Shown here piece after piece: positions 23,619 to 35,919 of a stretch of DNA of 64,000 nt (its first letter is position 1; each line of letters begins with the position of its first letter). Both the position numbers and the translations under genes were made by a program. Source of the DNA: Chrysomallon squamiferum (taxonomy: Eukaryota; Mollusca; Gastropoda; Neomphalida; Peltospiridae); contig CM022671.1 of assembly GCA_012295275.1 (NCBI GenBank), positions 8,791,386 to 8,855,385 of the forward strand, read 5' to 3'. The notes beneath the pieces were generated by a model that worked only from the letters and a program-made list of their open reading frames with translations, ran no database searches and was not told where the DNA came from.

Positions 23619-24700
23619 GTAAGTATTTTTACAAAATACATATATATATAATTTGACTATGTATTTGTGAGTATTTTTGTTTAAACAATTTTTTTCTTTT
23701 CTGTATAAAATTCGAATCTTCATTTATATCTATTTTCACTTTTTTATTTTCTAAAATAGTTTTAATTCTATATCTATATGTAAATTTTTGAAATTTAAAA
23801 TCACTGCACCTTTCTATAAATTCTATCCCACCTGGCTGTGGGCCAACTGTGGTTAAAAAACAAACATTAACAACTAGTATTTTATTTTCAGTTTGTGTCT
23901 CTTTTTATTCATTATTATTTTTACCTTTAGTTTCTGCATATCTTTATGATGATTACAACCGCTATTTTCAGAAACTGTTAAAAATAAATTTGCTGCATAT
24001 ATGTTTGTATGTATGTATTAACTTTAAAAACCTACAATACTCTATTTTTTGGGTTTGTTGTACTAACAGACATATATTTTGACTGATTTGGGATCATATA
24101 AAACTATTATTTTAATTTGAATCTGTGAAATGTAGACACAGTCATCATCTGTGCTTCACACTCAGAGATTAACTAGCATGTCTCTACAGAACCAACAGTA
24201 GTACAGAATTTTCCAATAACACATTAATCTTAATAAAACAAAACAACACTGTATTATCTCCTAATAGACACATTATAACAGAATATAACACATGTGTGAT
24301 AACAGTTGCATGAAAACCAAGCCATGACATAACTGTGCTCATTATTATCTACAGTCGGAAATCCTTATGTAAATTTTATCTGTTCGTTTAGCACCGAAAC
24401 ATTTTGCTTTGAGAAATTAAATCATTTGGTGCCATGAGAGGATCAGTGAATTTGAGCTAGGAATAAAGATGATCTGCTTAGAAAAAGGGAAATTTGGAAT
24501 AAAAGAAATCAATAATTGTTGCATCTACATTCACCTAATGACAACGTGGATTAAACCCAGTGTTTCTGTAATTACTTTGTACAGGAGTAATTCTTGTTAA
24601 CTTTGATGAAATTAGTACTGTTTCTCTGATAGGATTAAAGTGAACTGATGTCAGTTCAGCTCTTGTAGATCTGTTTTTTTACCTGAGCTCTATTCACCTA
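23619..24700 (+). other. Start of candidate first intron
   Basis: Begins with the donor GTAAGTAT, then AT-rich DNA with TA runs (23640-23650). A 77-codon frame at 23849-24082 has a hydrophobic N-terminus but AT-biased codons and no splice context; it is not called. Confidence 0.4.
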
Positions 24701-24715
24701 CAATCACATGTGTTG

Positions 24716-24937
24716 TCAACCATTCATTTATTCATTCATCCATCCATCCATCTTTCTATCCATACATCCACTCATTCATTGATCCATCCATCCATTCATC
24801 CATCCATCCATTCATTCATCCATTCATTCATCCATTCATTCAACCATCCATCCATCCATCCATCCATCCATCCATCCATCCATCCATCCATCCATCCATC
24901 CATCCATCCATCCATCCATTCATTCATTCATTCATCA
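24716..24937. repeat. (CATC)n/(CATT)n tetranucleotide array
   Basis: CATC and CATT tetramers over about 220 bases, with a pure (CATC)n core near 24845-24918. The open frame through it reads Ile-His-Pro-Ser repeats, an artefact. Confidence 0.96.
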
Positions 24938-27079
24938 CTAGAATAATTTAATCAGTTATTGAACACCTATCTATCTGTTCATCAATCAGATTATTTATTC
25001 ATATACCCAACCATCCAGTTCAGTGAAGAGACAAAATAACTCATATGTCAAGTACTACGTACAAAGAGAATGCTGTACATAATAAAATTACTCGTGTGTG
25101 TGTGTGTGTGTGTGTGTGTGCACATGAATGTGCTTATGTGTGTTAATGCTTTCATGTACATAACACACACAGACACACACATAATTAAAAAAAAAAAAAA
25201 GACCTCACCTGGCTCTTTATAACAAATGAAGCATGTTAAATAGTTTTCCAGCTGTCAGATATTGGAAGTGAAGCATTTGATTTTGATTCACAATTTTAGC
25301 ATGTTAATTAATTTGCAAATAAATTCCATTCCCTTAATGCACTGCTCATCAAAAACCTTCATTTACAATATGTAATTTAGTAATTGATTTTTGAATTTTT
25401 TTATTCTCTTTCCTATGTTTGTGATTTTTAAGAAATGCAAGGTAATGCTAAAAGCTTTATAATCTATTCAAATCAGCCTTCTGTGGAAGTCATCACAAAA
25501 AAAAACAAACAAAAAAAAAAACAAGAAGAAAAAAGACATTTTTTTTAAAAAGAATCTTCTGTCATATCAAATATCTGATGTAGATGATATTTTTAGTCTT
25601 TTTTTTTTTTACAATAACAAACCTTGTTTCCAAAATGGTATTAACTTAGCTGGTTAAATTTCAGTACTTAAAATATAACTGCTCTAATATATATTCTGTA
25701 TTATTAATTTTTAAATGGTGTCATTCTTTCCTAATAATGAAGTATGACTTCAACCTAATAATGTACATAGATCAGACATTTTTTTGTTTTTTGTTACATT
25801 TCATACAGAGGAGATGGTTTGTATTTTCATTTCAGATTCCATTCAGGTAAATCTAAACAATAGCCCATCAGATGAAACCTGTGAACTTATTTTTTCATTA
25901 TATATCTGGTCCTTAAGCATAAAGCATGATGCTGTATAATTAATAGAAGATTAAAAACCTGTCAAAATCATTATTATATCAAATGCATCCTCATTTCTTC
26001 ATTGTGATCAAATATTTAGGATGTTGTGGATACAAGAATCATTATAAATTTACATTAATATTGTGTATTTCACTGTGTGGTCACTGAAATTCTAAAACAG
26101 ACTGGAATGGGACAGAGCTACTATAATACAGAATTCTCTAATTATCTCAGTGCCAGTGCTTTTCATCTCTCTGCCCAGACAAACATGTCTAAACCCTGTA
26201 ATGAAAACAAACTGAACTGAATGGTAGCAGTGTTGGTGGAATCTTTCAATATAATGGTGAAAGCTTCTCTGTGTTGTAGAGGGTCGTTTGTTATTAGCAT
26301 TTGTGATAATCAGAAATCACAACATCGAATAATCAGATGGATGATTCCAGAGTTGGAGTTTCAGTATGAAATACTAGTTTCTGAAAGCCAGTGACAGCAA
26401 CATATAATAAAAACAAACAAGTTTAGAATATAACTTGTATTTACCATTCTGAACAGTGCATTTGAAAAGTTACTAACAATGTATGGCATGGTTTCCTACC
26501 TACAGGAAGGTACATATTAAATATTCTCTTGCTGATGATGGTAAAAATGTATCAGGTTTCCTCTAAATGTCACACCATTTAACACATTATAGTAGAAAAT
26601 GAATCAGTGAAAACTATCAATTAAGTATTCAATATCTCAGTTATAAAAAGATGAAACACTAACACACACACACACAACAGACACACACATAGGCATACAA
26701 AGAATAAAGTGCTCCTGATCTTTGATATTTGGTTTCATTTCACAAAACAGTTTCCTTGAAAAATAAACATAAAAAGAAAAATATTGTTAATAATAGAAAC
26801 CATTACATAATTCTCATCATTTTGTACTGGAAACAAGCTGAAACTTCATTAAACCATCATTCATTTCCATTTTTAAATATCTGTAGGAGTTCAGCATGCT
26901 GTAATATGTAAGGTTTTTTTGGCAGAGTTGTCTTTGCAGTTAGCAGCAGAGTGGCTTGCAGAGAACCCATTTTAGTTCTCGTATGGACATAACTCACAGG
27001 AGGAAGCCAGGCTCTAATTGAAATGGACAGAGCAGCATCTGCTAAAAAACTCTTCACTCTTTGCCTCTTGTCTGTTTTT
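24938..27079. other. Spacer with a (GT)n run
   Basis: (GT)14 at 25093-25120, A-rich text at 25495-25550, AC-rich words at 26660-26690. 26095-26395 is of higher complexity and might be conserved non-coding. No supported exon. Confidence 0.5.
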
Positions 27080-27890
27080 ATTATGTTGTTCAGGCTTTCA
27101 CTGTTCGTAATGCAAGTGAAAGATCAAGAGCTCTTGTTTTTTTTGTCCTCAGCTAAATGTCAGGTAGAGTTTGAAGTGAACCAAACAGAGCCATGTGCTT
27201 GGTGGCTGTTTGTACACTAAAGCTTTGGTTTTGATAGTGATAAAACTATATTATGTTTTCAAAGCCAGATGTCTTGTTACTGAAACTAAATGCAGTGTTT
27301 GTCTGTGGTTTTTGTAAGTATGTTTTACATGAGGATTGATCTAGATAACATCTCCAATGCCTTGTGTTATGTTCAAGCTTAAATGAAGTTAAAAAAGAGC
27401 AATGTTTTCCTTTGTTCTTATTTGTTGCATAGTAATTGGATTCAACCCATTTTATTAATGCAACAGTTGTTGTTTCTGTCTTTTTTAGTTTCATCAAAGG
27501 CCATATGTACAAAACCATAAACAAAAAATGGGTGGAATATATTTTCAAATAAAATCATTTTTTTCTTTGCCTTCCTTTTTGTATTAAAGGAAAAGTATGA
27601 ACTCTCTGTGTGTTCAGAAACAAATATCATGTACAGACTGGACCAAAGTAAAACATATTAGTTTTTCATTGTATGAAATCTATTTTGTTTTTCTTACAGT
27701 GAATGACAAATAAAGAAGTTTGAATGTCTCTCGAGTCAAATTACAATACTTGTGTATTTTTATTATGGTTGTATAGAGGTTTGGTTTTTATTGTGTAAAT
27801 GAAAGATCAAGATGTGTTAATGTGTCCAGAGCAAAATGTCCTGTACAGACTGAACCAAACCAGAACGTTGTTGGTGACTGGGTTAATGTG
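27080..27890. repeat. Decayed large-unit repeat region
   Basis: Related blocks recur: AAATGTCAGGTAGAG (27153), AGATGTCTTGTTA (27267), AATATCATGTACAGACTGGACC (27624) and AAATGTCCTGTACAGACTGAACC (27834). GAAAGATCAAGA also occurs before the first and last. Spacing is irregular, so either an ancient tandem array or dispersed element fragments. Open frames of 65 and 100 codons lie inside but lack support. Confidence 0.45.
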
Positions 27891-28035
27891 GGAGGTTGTC
27901 AGATTAATAACTGCGTCTCAGATGCTTGCTGTGCTGACAGATTACTGACAGCAGTGTAAGAGTCTATACACTGTGTCTGTCCAGTATGTATGTTATATGA
28001 CTTGAGTATGTTGTACATTATTGAGCATGTGTACA

Positions 28036-28077
28036 TAAGTCTGTATGTATGTATGTATGTATGTATACATGTGTATG

Positions 28078-28108
<31 letters not shown>

Positions 28109-28132
28109 GTGTGTGTGTGTATATATACATAT

Positions 28133-28187
<55 letters not shown>

Positions 28188-28210
28188 TGTATATACACAC
28201 ATGTGTGTAA
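28036..28210. repeat. TA/TG/GTAT microsatellite cluster
   Basis: GTAT units (28041-28070), TA runs (28078-28095, 28145-28178), TG (28108-28120) and CATA/AC words on the right. The two halves are partly complementary, so it could fold back. Reading frames on both strands are Tyr and Ile artefacts. Confidence 0.93.
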
Positions 28211-29070
28211 ATGTATATACTGTGTCTCTGTACAATATTGGCTATCTGAGCTAATGTTTAACACCTCATCTGTATTGTCACAACAGTTTGCCAAAAACAT
28301 CTGAATACAATCACAAAAGCATCAAACTTTGTTTATTCATGTTCAATTAAGCAGTTATTGGCAAATAATTACCCAGGCTTAACTTCAGTAATGGGAAGTG
28401 GACATTACAGCAATAGACATACGGTTAAGGACTGTACAGATAATGAGAGAGAGAAAATGCTTTGCTGTGACATCAAAGGCTACTCTTTTCTTTTTCTATT
28501 TTCTTTCTTTGTGTGTGTGTGTATGTGTTATTCATTATTATTTTTTTATTATTATTTTTTTATATTATTTTATTTTTCAGTTTTTAACTGTATTATTATT
28601 GTTTGTTATGTGTAATGGGGCACTGATTGAACTAAGACTGTGTGTAGCCCAGTATTGCATTCTACCAGTTGAAACAGAAAATGAAAATGAATGGGTTCAG
28701 GTTACTAGATGTAGAAGGTGTCACGATGAACTGGAATGCAGCCTGGCATGAACTGATTTGACTAGCTATTCGTGAAAAAAACCTTGAATTGTGTCCTTCC
28801 AGCTTCTTTCGTGAGTTCAGCTAGCACAGTTGTGAATCAATTTTAAATGAATTATTCAGCTGGTTTTATGGCACTGACCCAGAGAATTGTCTTCTACAAT
28901 TAAATTTTATTTATTTATTTATTGATCTTTTTTGAAATTTAACTTATTATGAAAAATCGTGACAGGCAATTTGCAAGAACATTTGTTTGTGATATTTAAC
29001 AACAATAAAAAATTTAAGCATACAGAAATTCAAGACTGTCATACAGAATTTTGAATAACAAATAATTCTA
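28211..29070. other. Spacer with an open high-complexity patch
   Basis: 28610-28755 is open in two frames on +. One frame ends with WVQVTRCRRCHDELEC before TGA. Flanking splice signals are poor (no pyrimidine tract at the possible AG near 28650). Could be a degraded exon or a conserved non-coding block. Confidence 0.2.
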
Positions 29071-29074
29071 ATAT

Positions 29075-29335
29075 ATTCAGGTAATGTAAACTATCAAAAA
29101 GAAATGCAATCCACAGAGAAAAATGGAAACTGGCAACAGAAATGATGACACATTTGTGGGTGCCCATACATTTTTTAATCATGTGCAAATTCAGGGTATC
29201 AAAATATTGCAATCCATACTGTGATGTAAACCGTCAACAAATTCTACTCCACAGAGAAATGCAACCTGCTAACAGAAATGATGACACATTTTGTGGGAGC
29301 CCACAGTTTGGAATATTTGTTACAACAACACATCA
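29075..29335. repeat. 138-bp tandem duplication
   Basis: CCACAGAGAAA followed by CAACAGAAATGATGACACA and TTTGTGGG occurs at 29111 and again at 29249, an offset of 138 bases. Upstream blocks ATGTAAACTATCAA / ATGTAAACCGTCAA also match. Confidence 0.8.
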
Positions 29336-29489
29336 CTGGAGCCTAAGGATACATAGAGCATTGTGTACACTGCAGTGAGAGATGGAGGATTATTTCATGA
29401 AAAATTACCATGTCATTGATATATTGACCAGGTCTGTTAGTTTTATTGATAAGGCAGAACTTTCATTAATCAAATTTACTTGCAGGGAA

Positions 29490-29905
29490 TGCTGTAGAAC
29501 TTTTCACAAACACTGCTCATAAAACTGGACTGCATATTAAAACAGTTTCCACAAAATAATACTCATAAAACTGGGCTGTATATTAAAACAGTTTCTGCAA
29601 ATACAGTTCCACAAAATTTAATTGACTGTATATTAAAACTGTTTCCATAAAAACTGTTATTAAAAAATTGGGCTGAATATTAAAACAATACTCACAAATA
29701 CTCCTCATAAAAAACAAACTTGGCTCTATATAAAATAGTTTTCACTGTTACCAAGAAACTGGGCTGTTTATTAAAACAGATTCCACAAATACAGTTATTA
29801 AAAAATTAGAATGATTGTATATTAAAACTGTCTTCACAAACACTGTTATTAAAAAACTGGGCTGTATATTAAAACAGTTTCCATAAAACATTATCCAGTA
29901 GAAAC
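29490..29905. repeat. Minisatellite, 46-52-bp unit, 8 copies
   Basis: The anchor CTGTATATTAAAACAGTTT recurs at about 29530, 29577, 29627, 29674, 29725, 29765, 29817 and 29863, with CACAAA-ACTGTTATTAAAAAACTGGG between anchors. Divergence is about 15-25 percent. Confidence 0.9.
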
Positions 29906-31190
29906 TCTTGTATTATTTTTTTTTTTTACACACTATAATTTGAGAAGCTGTATGGCTCAGTGTGTTATATTTCTAATATACACAGAGCTGGCAAGAGCAA
30001 GATAGTCATGTTTAAAAATATAAAACTGTTATTACAGCATTTTGAAGTTTAGACTGTTATTTTGGTGGGCAATGACATAAAGGCAGAAAGCTCCATAGAT
30101 AAGTTATATCATCTTTACAACTGGGATTCTTTCAATAACAGCCAGGTATAAAATTATATTAGCTGTGGTATGTGCTAGCCTGTTTTCAAAAATATCTTAA
30201 TATAAATAAAGTTAGTGGATTTTTTTCTCATATATGATAATTACAAAATTATATTATATGTATTAATCACTATTAGTATAAAATATGTTTGTTAAACAAA
30301 TTTAAAATCATTTTGTTTTTAAATCGTACATATATATTGAGATTTCTTAATAACTGCTATTTAAAAATATTAAAAATAGAAAATGGTATAACAGACACTT
30401 TTAGTGTAACAGTTTTAGTATTAAATTGTTTGTTCTAAATTTATTGTGATCATTTTCAAATTTATAACATAATATCTTACAAGTGATTTAAAATTATTCT
30501 TTTTCACTGATAAGAGAAAACCCCTAAGAAAATAATATATATATAGATAGATAGATTATAAAAAAACACAAAAAACAAAACAAAACAACAGCAAAATAAT
30601 AATAATAATAATAAATATACAATATTTTAAAAAAAAAACATAAAACAATGTGGAAACACAATATGAAATAATTGTTAAAAGATTTTCAGGCAACCACACA
30701 TAAAATTACGATTTTTGTGTAAAGTTTAGAACAAGTCAAAATCAACTTCTGCAAAGATGCAATCAAAGAAATTTTTAAACTGAACTTCAGTATTTCATAA
30801 AATCATTACACATCTCTTGCTGTTGCTATAGAGAAACCAGATCAAAAGAAAATGATGCTGGAATCATACCGGACTGATTTATAAAACTGGTAGTTCTCAC
30901 CATTGAAAAAACAATATAAAAAGATTTATAATATTGCCCTGGGACAGCATTAAACACTCTGTTTTCTTCTGCTTTGAGATGAAACCCAAATTATTAAAAA
31001 GATTTAGTTTACATTAATCTTCAAAGTTACAGCAACTGTTTTCCCAGCTTTCTTTACAGCTTTCAGTACTGAAGTTGGTGAACCTTTGAATCTGCATCTT
31101 TTAGTTTTCATTGGATTTGCTATTTCATTTATAAATTCAAGTCTTTTATATCCAGATGTAAAATATGTTAAATGGACACAAGCTTTTTAA
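29906..31190. other. AT-rich spacer
   Basis: T-run at 29911-29924, a GATA/TAGA run near 30540-30555 and AAT near 30596-30616. No gene. Confidence 0.6.
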
Positions 31191-31194
31191 ATTA

Positions 31195-31460
31195 AATATT
31201 GACCTAAGCTTTTGAATATGACTGCTGTCTAACTTGACCTTACTTTTTAAAGATGACCTTATCTGATTTGACCTCAGCCATGTAAAGATGACCCTGTAAA
31301 GATGACCCTGTCAGTCACTGAAGATGACCCTGTTTGACTTGACCTCTGTCATTTAAAGCTGATCCTCTTTTACTTCAATGTAGCCATTCAAAATGACCAT
31401 TATCACTTGACCTCAGCCAGGTAAAGATGAACATAAATGACTTATTTAAAAATGGCCTTG
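31195..31460. repeat. Degenerate tandem repeat carrying TGACCT/TGACCC motifs
   Basis: Blocks such as TTGACCTCAGCCATGTAAAGATGACCCTG recur imperfectly. TGACCT or TGACCC/A occurs about ten times (for example 31198, 31236, 31254, 31270, 31289, 31302, 31324, 31338, 31396, 31408). TGACCT is the complement of the nuclear-receptor half-site AGGTCA. A binding role is inference. Confidence 0.75.
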
Positions 31461-32150
31461 TGTGACTTAATTTCTTCAGCTTTGATTACAGTTTAAGATT
31501 TTTGGCTGTTGAAATGTAAAGCTGGGGTTTTGGCTATTGAAGTTGATACTGGATAATTTCAGGGTTTTTTTAATAATTTTTATTTAACATAATCTCTAAA
31601 GCACATTTATTTTCTTTAACCAGCAACTTGGAGCCAAATGTTTTGTATTTTTGTCCTCAAAGAAATTATTAAATATTTTAATTCCAACAGCAAGGGATCA
31701 TGTTATGCACCTGTTGAACGTGAAGCACATTTTATGACATTCAGTAATTTGTAATTCATCATGCTAGGAATAGGAAACTATTCAGCCTGTGCAATGAAGA
31801 GGTTTGATCCTGAAACCAAACACATCTCAGGCTTGTACATATAACTGTTCAACAGATCCATTTGTAGGAAAATATTATATATATTAAGTAAATAACTGAT
31901 TTTTCTTTCTTACTTTTTTGTTGAGAAATTCGGTTAATAAAATATCAATATATTGCAAATTTTTTGTATCTGTTTTGCAAAATGATATTTTTTTTAAAAG
32001 GTTTCCTGAAGAAAAAAAGAAAGTGTGCTACATGAAATTTTTTAAAAGGAAAGAATGTCTGAAATTTTTATGATTATGGAAATCAATATTTTTTTTCTGT
32101 TGTAAATTATAAATGATTGTAAAGCAATTTGTGGGTGTGTGTTCCTTTTT
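31461..32150. other. AT-rich spacer
   Basis: Unique AT-rich DNA with T-runs; no gene, RNA or ordered repeat seen. Confidence 0.55.
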
Positions 32151-32155
32151 TATAT

Positions 32156-32345
32156 AGAGAGAGAGTCAAAGAGAGAGAGAGAGAGAGACAGAGAAAGAGA
32201 TTACTAGAATTTAGACAAATTATTTGGAAAGTATGTAATATATCTTAAAACAGGAAGTAAATTATAATACAGTTGTATTGATCCAGACAAGATAATAATA
32301 ATGATGATAATAATGACAAAAATAATTATCATAATGATGACAAAG
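32156..32345. repeat. AG-rich microsatellite and ATA/ATG trinucleotides
   Basis: Interrupted AG at 32156-32200 and ATA/ATG/ACA trinucleotides at 32290-32342. Confidence 0.88.
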
Positions 32346-32599
32346 GTTTGCCTCCTAGTAAATGTAGATAATTTCTCATTCTCTTTTACTGAGCCATATT
32401 TAGAATTTTCACAGACTTTAGATGTCATGGCTCTAGGCGTTTTCATAGTTTGCCCATTGAGAAGTTCTGTCTGTTATTGGCAGTGATTAAAATATTTATA
32501 TCCCTTTCAAGTAGGATCAGTTACTTGAAACAATAATGTTTTTATTTTCGAGTTCTTTGATAATCTGACAATCTGTAATCATACAGAAAATTCTGCATT

Positions 32600-32660
32600 G
32601 CATGTCGAGAACAACCCTCTTGATTACAAGCCCAGAACAGAAGTGGATAGAAAGCAAACA
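32600..32660 (-). pseudogene. Possible tRNA-derived element, fragment
   Basis: On the minus strand the text reads TTCTGGGCTTGTAATCAAGA followed by GGGTTGTTCTCGAC. This resembles an anticodon arm and variable region leading to a T-arm/B box, as in tRNA-derived SINE heads. The A-box half is not clear. It is strongly decayed. Confidence 0.3.
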
Positions 32661-32769
32661 TTAAGATGTTAAATGAACCAGTCTGTTGTGGCATACTTCA
32701 CTAGTGTTTTACCTGCCAGTGATAAACCTGTTTGTTTTGTTTGTTTTCTGTGACTTCTTCCATGTTGTC

Positions 32770-32911
32770 ATCCAGGACACATCCTGTCACAGAAACATCT
32801 CTTGTTCTCTATTGATCTTGTGACCTTCGTCGTGCAATCTGAATAATGTCTAATCTCTGACAAGTCATCAATTCTCAGAACAGTTGCTCTTTTGAAACGA
32901 AAAAAAAAAAG
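32770..32911. repeat. Dispersed repeat family 2, copy 1
   Basis: ATCCTGTCACAGAAACA, CTATTGATC, CGTGCAATCTGA and TCTGACAAGT match in order the copy at 34113-34262. Both copies end in an A-run (here 32901-32910), as expected for a retroposed short element, but no tRNA or 5S head is visible. Confidence 0.45.
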
Positions 32912-33369
32912 TAGATTCAGAAAAATATCTGTGAAAAAAACAAACAAACAAAAAATGTAATTAAATTGTGTCATGGTGAGCAATTCTAACCACTGAGTTA
33001 TCAGAACATCGATGATCATCATCTGTGTTCTGTTGTGTTACCCTTTTTTGGTGTTCAGTTTTTTCTTTTCTTTTTAAAGTTATTTTTTATAAAAATAAAA
33101 TAATTGTTAGGTTCTGAAAGCAACAAATAATTTGGATTTATCAGATTTATAAATGATAAAAATAGAATTTTGCTGAGGAAAACTATTTTTCAAATACAAT
33201 TTTCTCTAATGTTCAGTTAAATCATTGAAATTTGTAATTTAAAAATAAAAAAATGGTGAAAGAAATTGTAATATAATCAAATATTTATTTGTTTAAATTT
33301 AATTTATTATTTTTAAAATGTCATTTTAAACATATGTGAGATTAACTATTATTTTAATTAATTTATCAG
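32912..33369. other. AT-rich spacer
   Basis: No gene or ordered repeat seen. Confidence 0.55.
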
Positions 33370-33700
33370 TATCATGTCAGGTGTGACCTGAATATTTAAA
33401 TATACGACTCTGGTGTTATTAATATCATCAATGAACTATACAGCAAGGTGATTTCTGTATTTGTTTTATATGTGAATGTTCTGTTTTTATGCTGAAGATT
33501 GGTTTATGTTTTGTTGTCCTTCCACATAATGAATGAGTTTAATAACATATTGGTGTCTGGTGTGACCTAAGTCTTTTGTGTGTTCGTAGTTCAAGTGTAA
33601 TCTGGGTGTTATGTATAAACATCTCTAATGTGATTTCAGCGTTATATAATAAATGATCCTCTTGTATGATCTGCATTTTATATGTGTCTTGTATTTTTTA
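33370..33700. repeat. Degenerate tandem repeat, about 35-bp unit
   Basis: CAGGTGTGACCTGAA (33379), CTGGTGTGACCTAAG (33558), CAAGTGTAATCTGGGTGTTAT (33593), CTAATGTGATTTCAGCGTTAT (33628) and TTGTATGATCTGCATTTTAT (about 33663) show a 34-35-base period on the right side, weaker on the left. Confidence 0.7.
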
Positions 33701-34112
33701 AAAATCATCCACAGATTTAAAATATATTTCATCCAACATGTGAGCACTCAGTGCATTTTCCTTTTTATTAAATTTTGGAATTGTTGATCCAGTATACGTC
33801 TAGAGTGCTGTCATACACTGAGTCATTTATTTCTGTTTCTTGATAAATAACTGGAGGTTGGTTGGTCCACATTTTTATCAATATTGAACAGTGGACAACA
33901 GTATTACTACACTTTCTGAGCAAACATGTCAACGAGGTTAGTACTAAATAACATTTAAATCATAAAATCAATGTTTCATCTGGTTTGTACTCAAAAATGC
34001 AATATTTCCAATGGCCTTATTTTTACCAATACCATTTCATCCTCTTCTATTTTTTTCTTTTTTTTCAATATTTTTTTGCTCTTGTAGATTCAGGGTGTTA
34101 TTTTGCAGCTCT
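33701..34112. other. Spacer with an acceptor-like tract
   Basis: A pyrimidine-rich tract ending GCTCTTGTAG (about 34088) precedes an open stretch, but that stretch is dispersed family 2 DNA, so it is not called an exon. Confidence 0.5.
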
Positions 34113-34262
34113 GATCCTGTCAGAGAAACAGACCTTACTTTATTACTATTGATTCAAGCATGAAGTCATGCAATATCAGATGTCTGGTCTTTGTCAAGTT
34201 TGGCCTTATGCATACTCGGACTGCTAGGAATTAAAGACTTGATGCAAATGGAAAAAAAAAAT
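34113..34262. repeat. Dispersed repeat family 2, copy 2
   Basis: Matches 32770-32911 through ATCCTGTCAGAGAAACA, CTATTGATT, CATGCAATATCAGA and TCTTTGTCAAGT and ends in an A-run (34252-34261). Confidence 0.45.
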
Positions 34263-35339
34263 CCAACAACATTTGTAAAAAGGGTCATAATTCAATTGTA
34301 TAGCTTTTCCCATTTTCAGATATTTGTTTTTTTTTTAATCCTCTGATGTATTCAGATGAAGTAGAATCATTTTTTTGGTTTTTTAATAATGTAAAAAAAA
34401 ATTAAACAATTTGTTTCTGTTATTTTTTCATGTGTTGATCATGATGACAAGAAAGTAAAATGTTAGTTTTTTTTTTTAAATAATAAAGTTTTATTTAGGT
34501 TTTTATTGTTTAGTTTTCTGCACTGATCTTATCTGTGAGTTAAAAAGTTCATGTAAGAACTTTTTCTTTTTCCAAGTTTCCATCATTCAGTAGAGTTCAA
34601 AATAAGCTGCTATTTGAAAGCTGGGTAAGTTAATATATGTATTTTAATGGTTTAAAACACACTTTCATCTTGGGTTTTTTGAAGCATACTTAGTTTTTGG
34701 GTGTATGCAAGTGCATCATGCAATATCCAACAAATTTCATTGATACATTACATCTCACACGAAGATGACAAAAAGAATAGAAGAAAGTTTTTAAGTTATG
34801 TAACATGATTCAAGCTTGCAGAGATGATCATTCTTCACATTCCCAGTAGCCAGTCATTAAAAAAAAAATAGTTCATGGCCAATGGGCAGGATTAAGGTAA
34901 ACATTAAAATGTTATCTTTTATTATCTGTCTTGGATTCAGTGCTGTAATTGTATATGAAGCTGCTGGCTGCTCTTGCCTGCAGCATGAAAAACATAATAA
35001 GTTTTTTAAAAAACATATCTCCTGACAGAAAATGCTTTGACAAGGTATCACTGATAGAATCATGCAGACTTTTTAGTTTTAAAAAACAAATACCAGCTTT
35101 AGGAACACACACACACACACACTCACACTCCATTCATAAATGTATATATAATGCAGTATTAAAGGCATTTTGTTTTTAAAAAAACATACCAAACAACTTT
35201 TTTTTTAAATAACATATCTTTGTATACGTAACCTCAAATGAGCAGAAGACATCTTGCCAATATATTACTGATGTTATCTTGAAGATGTTTTAGAGTTTTA
35301 GAAGAAGAAAAAAATTGAGAATCATTGCTTCATCATTTT
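34263..35339. other. AT-rich spacer
   Basis: T-runs, a short AC run at 35107-35121. Overlapping short frames at 34857-35180 are not supported by domain or splice evidence. Confidence 0.55.
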
Positions 35340-35600
35340 ATCACTGAGAAAATTGACTCTACAGCAGTCCTCCAAGACTAATAATCCAAATCAGCTTTTT
35401 TCTCCCTGGATCTCAATGACTTGCGGAAACCATTGCCCTGCTGCTGTTATGACACCTCATTTGGATGGCTGTATTATGGGAGGCAGGTCTTGCTATAATT
35501 TGCTCATTGCCTGACACTGAATTGCCACAAAAGACCTGAAGCCACAGGTCTGAGAGACTTTACAAACTGACACTTGATCATGTCTTTGGCAGTAATATAA
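35340..35600. other. High-complexity island
   Basis: GC is near 42 percent by eye, and simple repeats are absent. No frame remains open across it. A candidate conserved element or the upstream part of the tRNA-like element that follows. Confidence 0.3.
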
Positions 35601-35672
35601 GTGGGTCCTATCTCAGTGACTGAATTCAGACCTCAGGCATGAGAGGTCGTGGGATCAGTTCACTCCAGTTAA
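35601..35672 (+). pseudogene. tRNA-like element, possible SINE head
   Basis: TATCTCAGTGACTG (about 35609) approximates an A box (TAGCTCAGTGG-type). About 42 bases later GGTCGTGGGATCAGTTC (35645-35661) approximates a T-arm/B box (GGTCGTGGGTTCGATTC-type), with CTCA-GGCA-TGAG as a possible anticodon-arm remnant between. Substitutions in both boxes argue for a decayed SINE head or tRNA pseudogene. Confidence 0.45.
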
Positions 35673-35881
35673 CTGATTGTGTTATTTCCTAGTTCAGCTG
35701 TTGTCTAGAAATCAGAATGCGTGTATCAACACTGTTGTATTGGAACTGTCAATGTTGGGCAAATATTTGTGAAGTGCAAGTACATATGTCACGAGCAAAA
35801 TGACCTCTTTTGATATTTAATAGCTAGATTTAGTGAAAATTGCTTTAGGGATTTGAAATTTGGTCGTTTGTATGTATATTA

Positions 35882-35919
<38 letters not shown>

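Noticed and set aside
24716-24937. Repeat-protein gene (Ile-His-Pro-Ser)
   Set aside because: It is the translation of a (CATC)n tetranucleotide microsatellite.
27023-27220. 65-codon plus frame with hydrophobic N-terminus
   Set aside because: No donor site at a sensible position and the second half lies in repeat-like sequence; a chance hydrophobic run is likely given the T-richness.
27246-27548. 100-codon minus-strand frame
   Set aside because: It lies in decayed repeat DNA, has no recognised motif and no splice context; length alone is not enough in this window.
34088-34180. Possible second exon after acceptor TTGTAG, phase-compatible with the exon at 23500
   Set aside because: The open stretch is short, ends in a stop, and most of it matches dispersed repeat family 2 at 32.77 kb.
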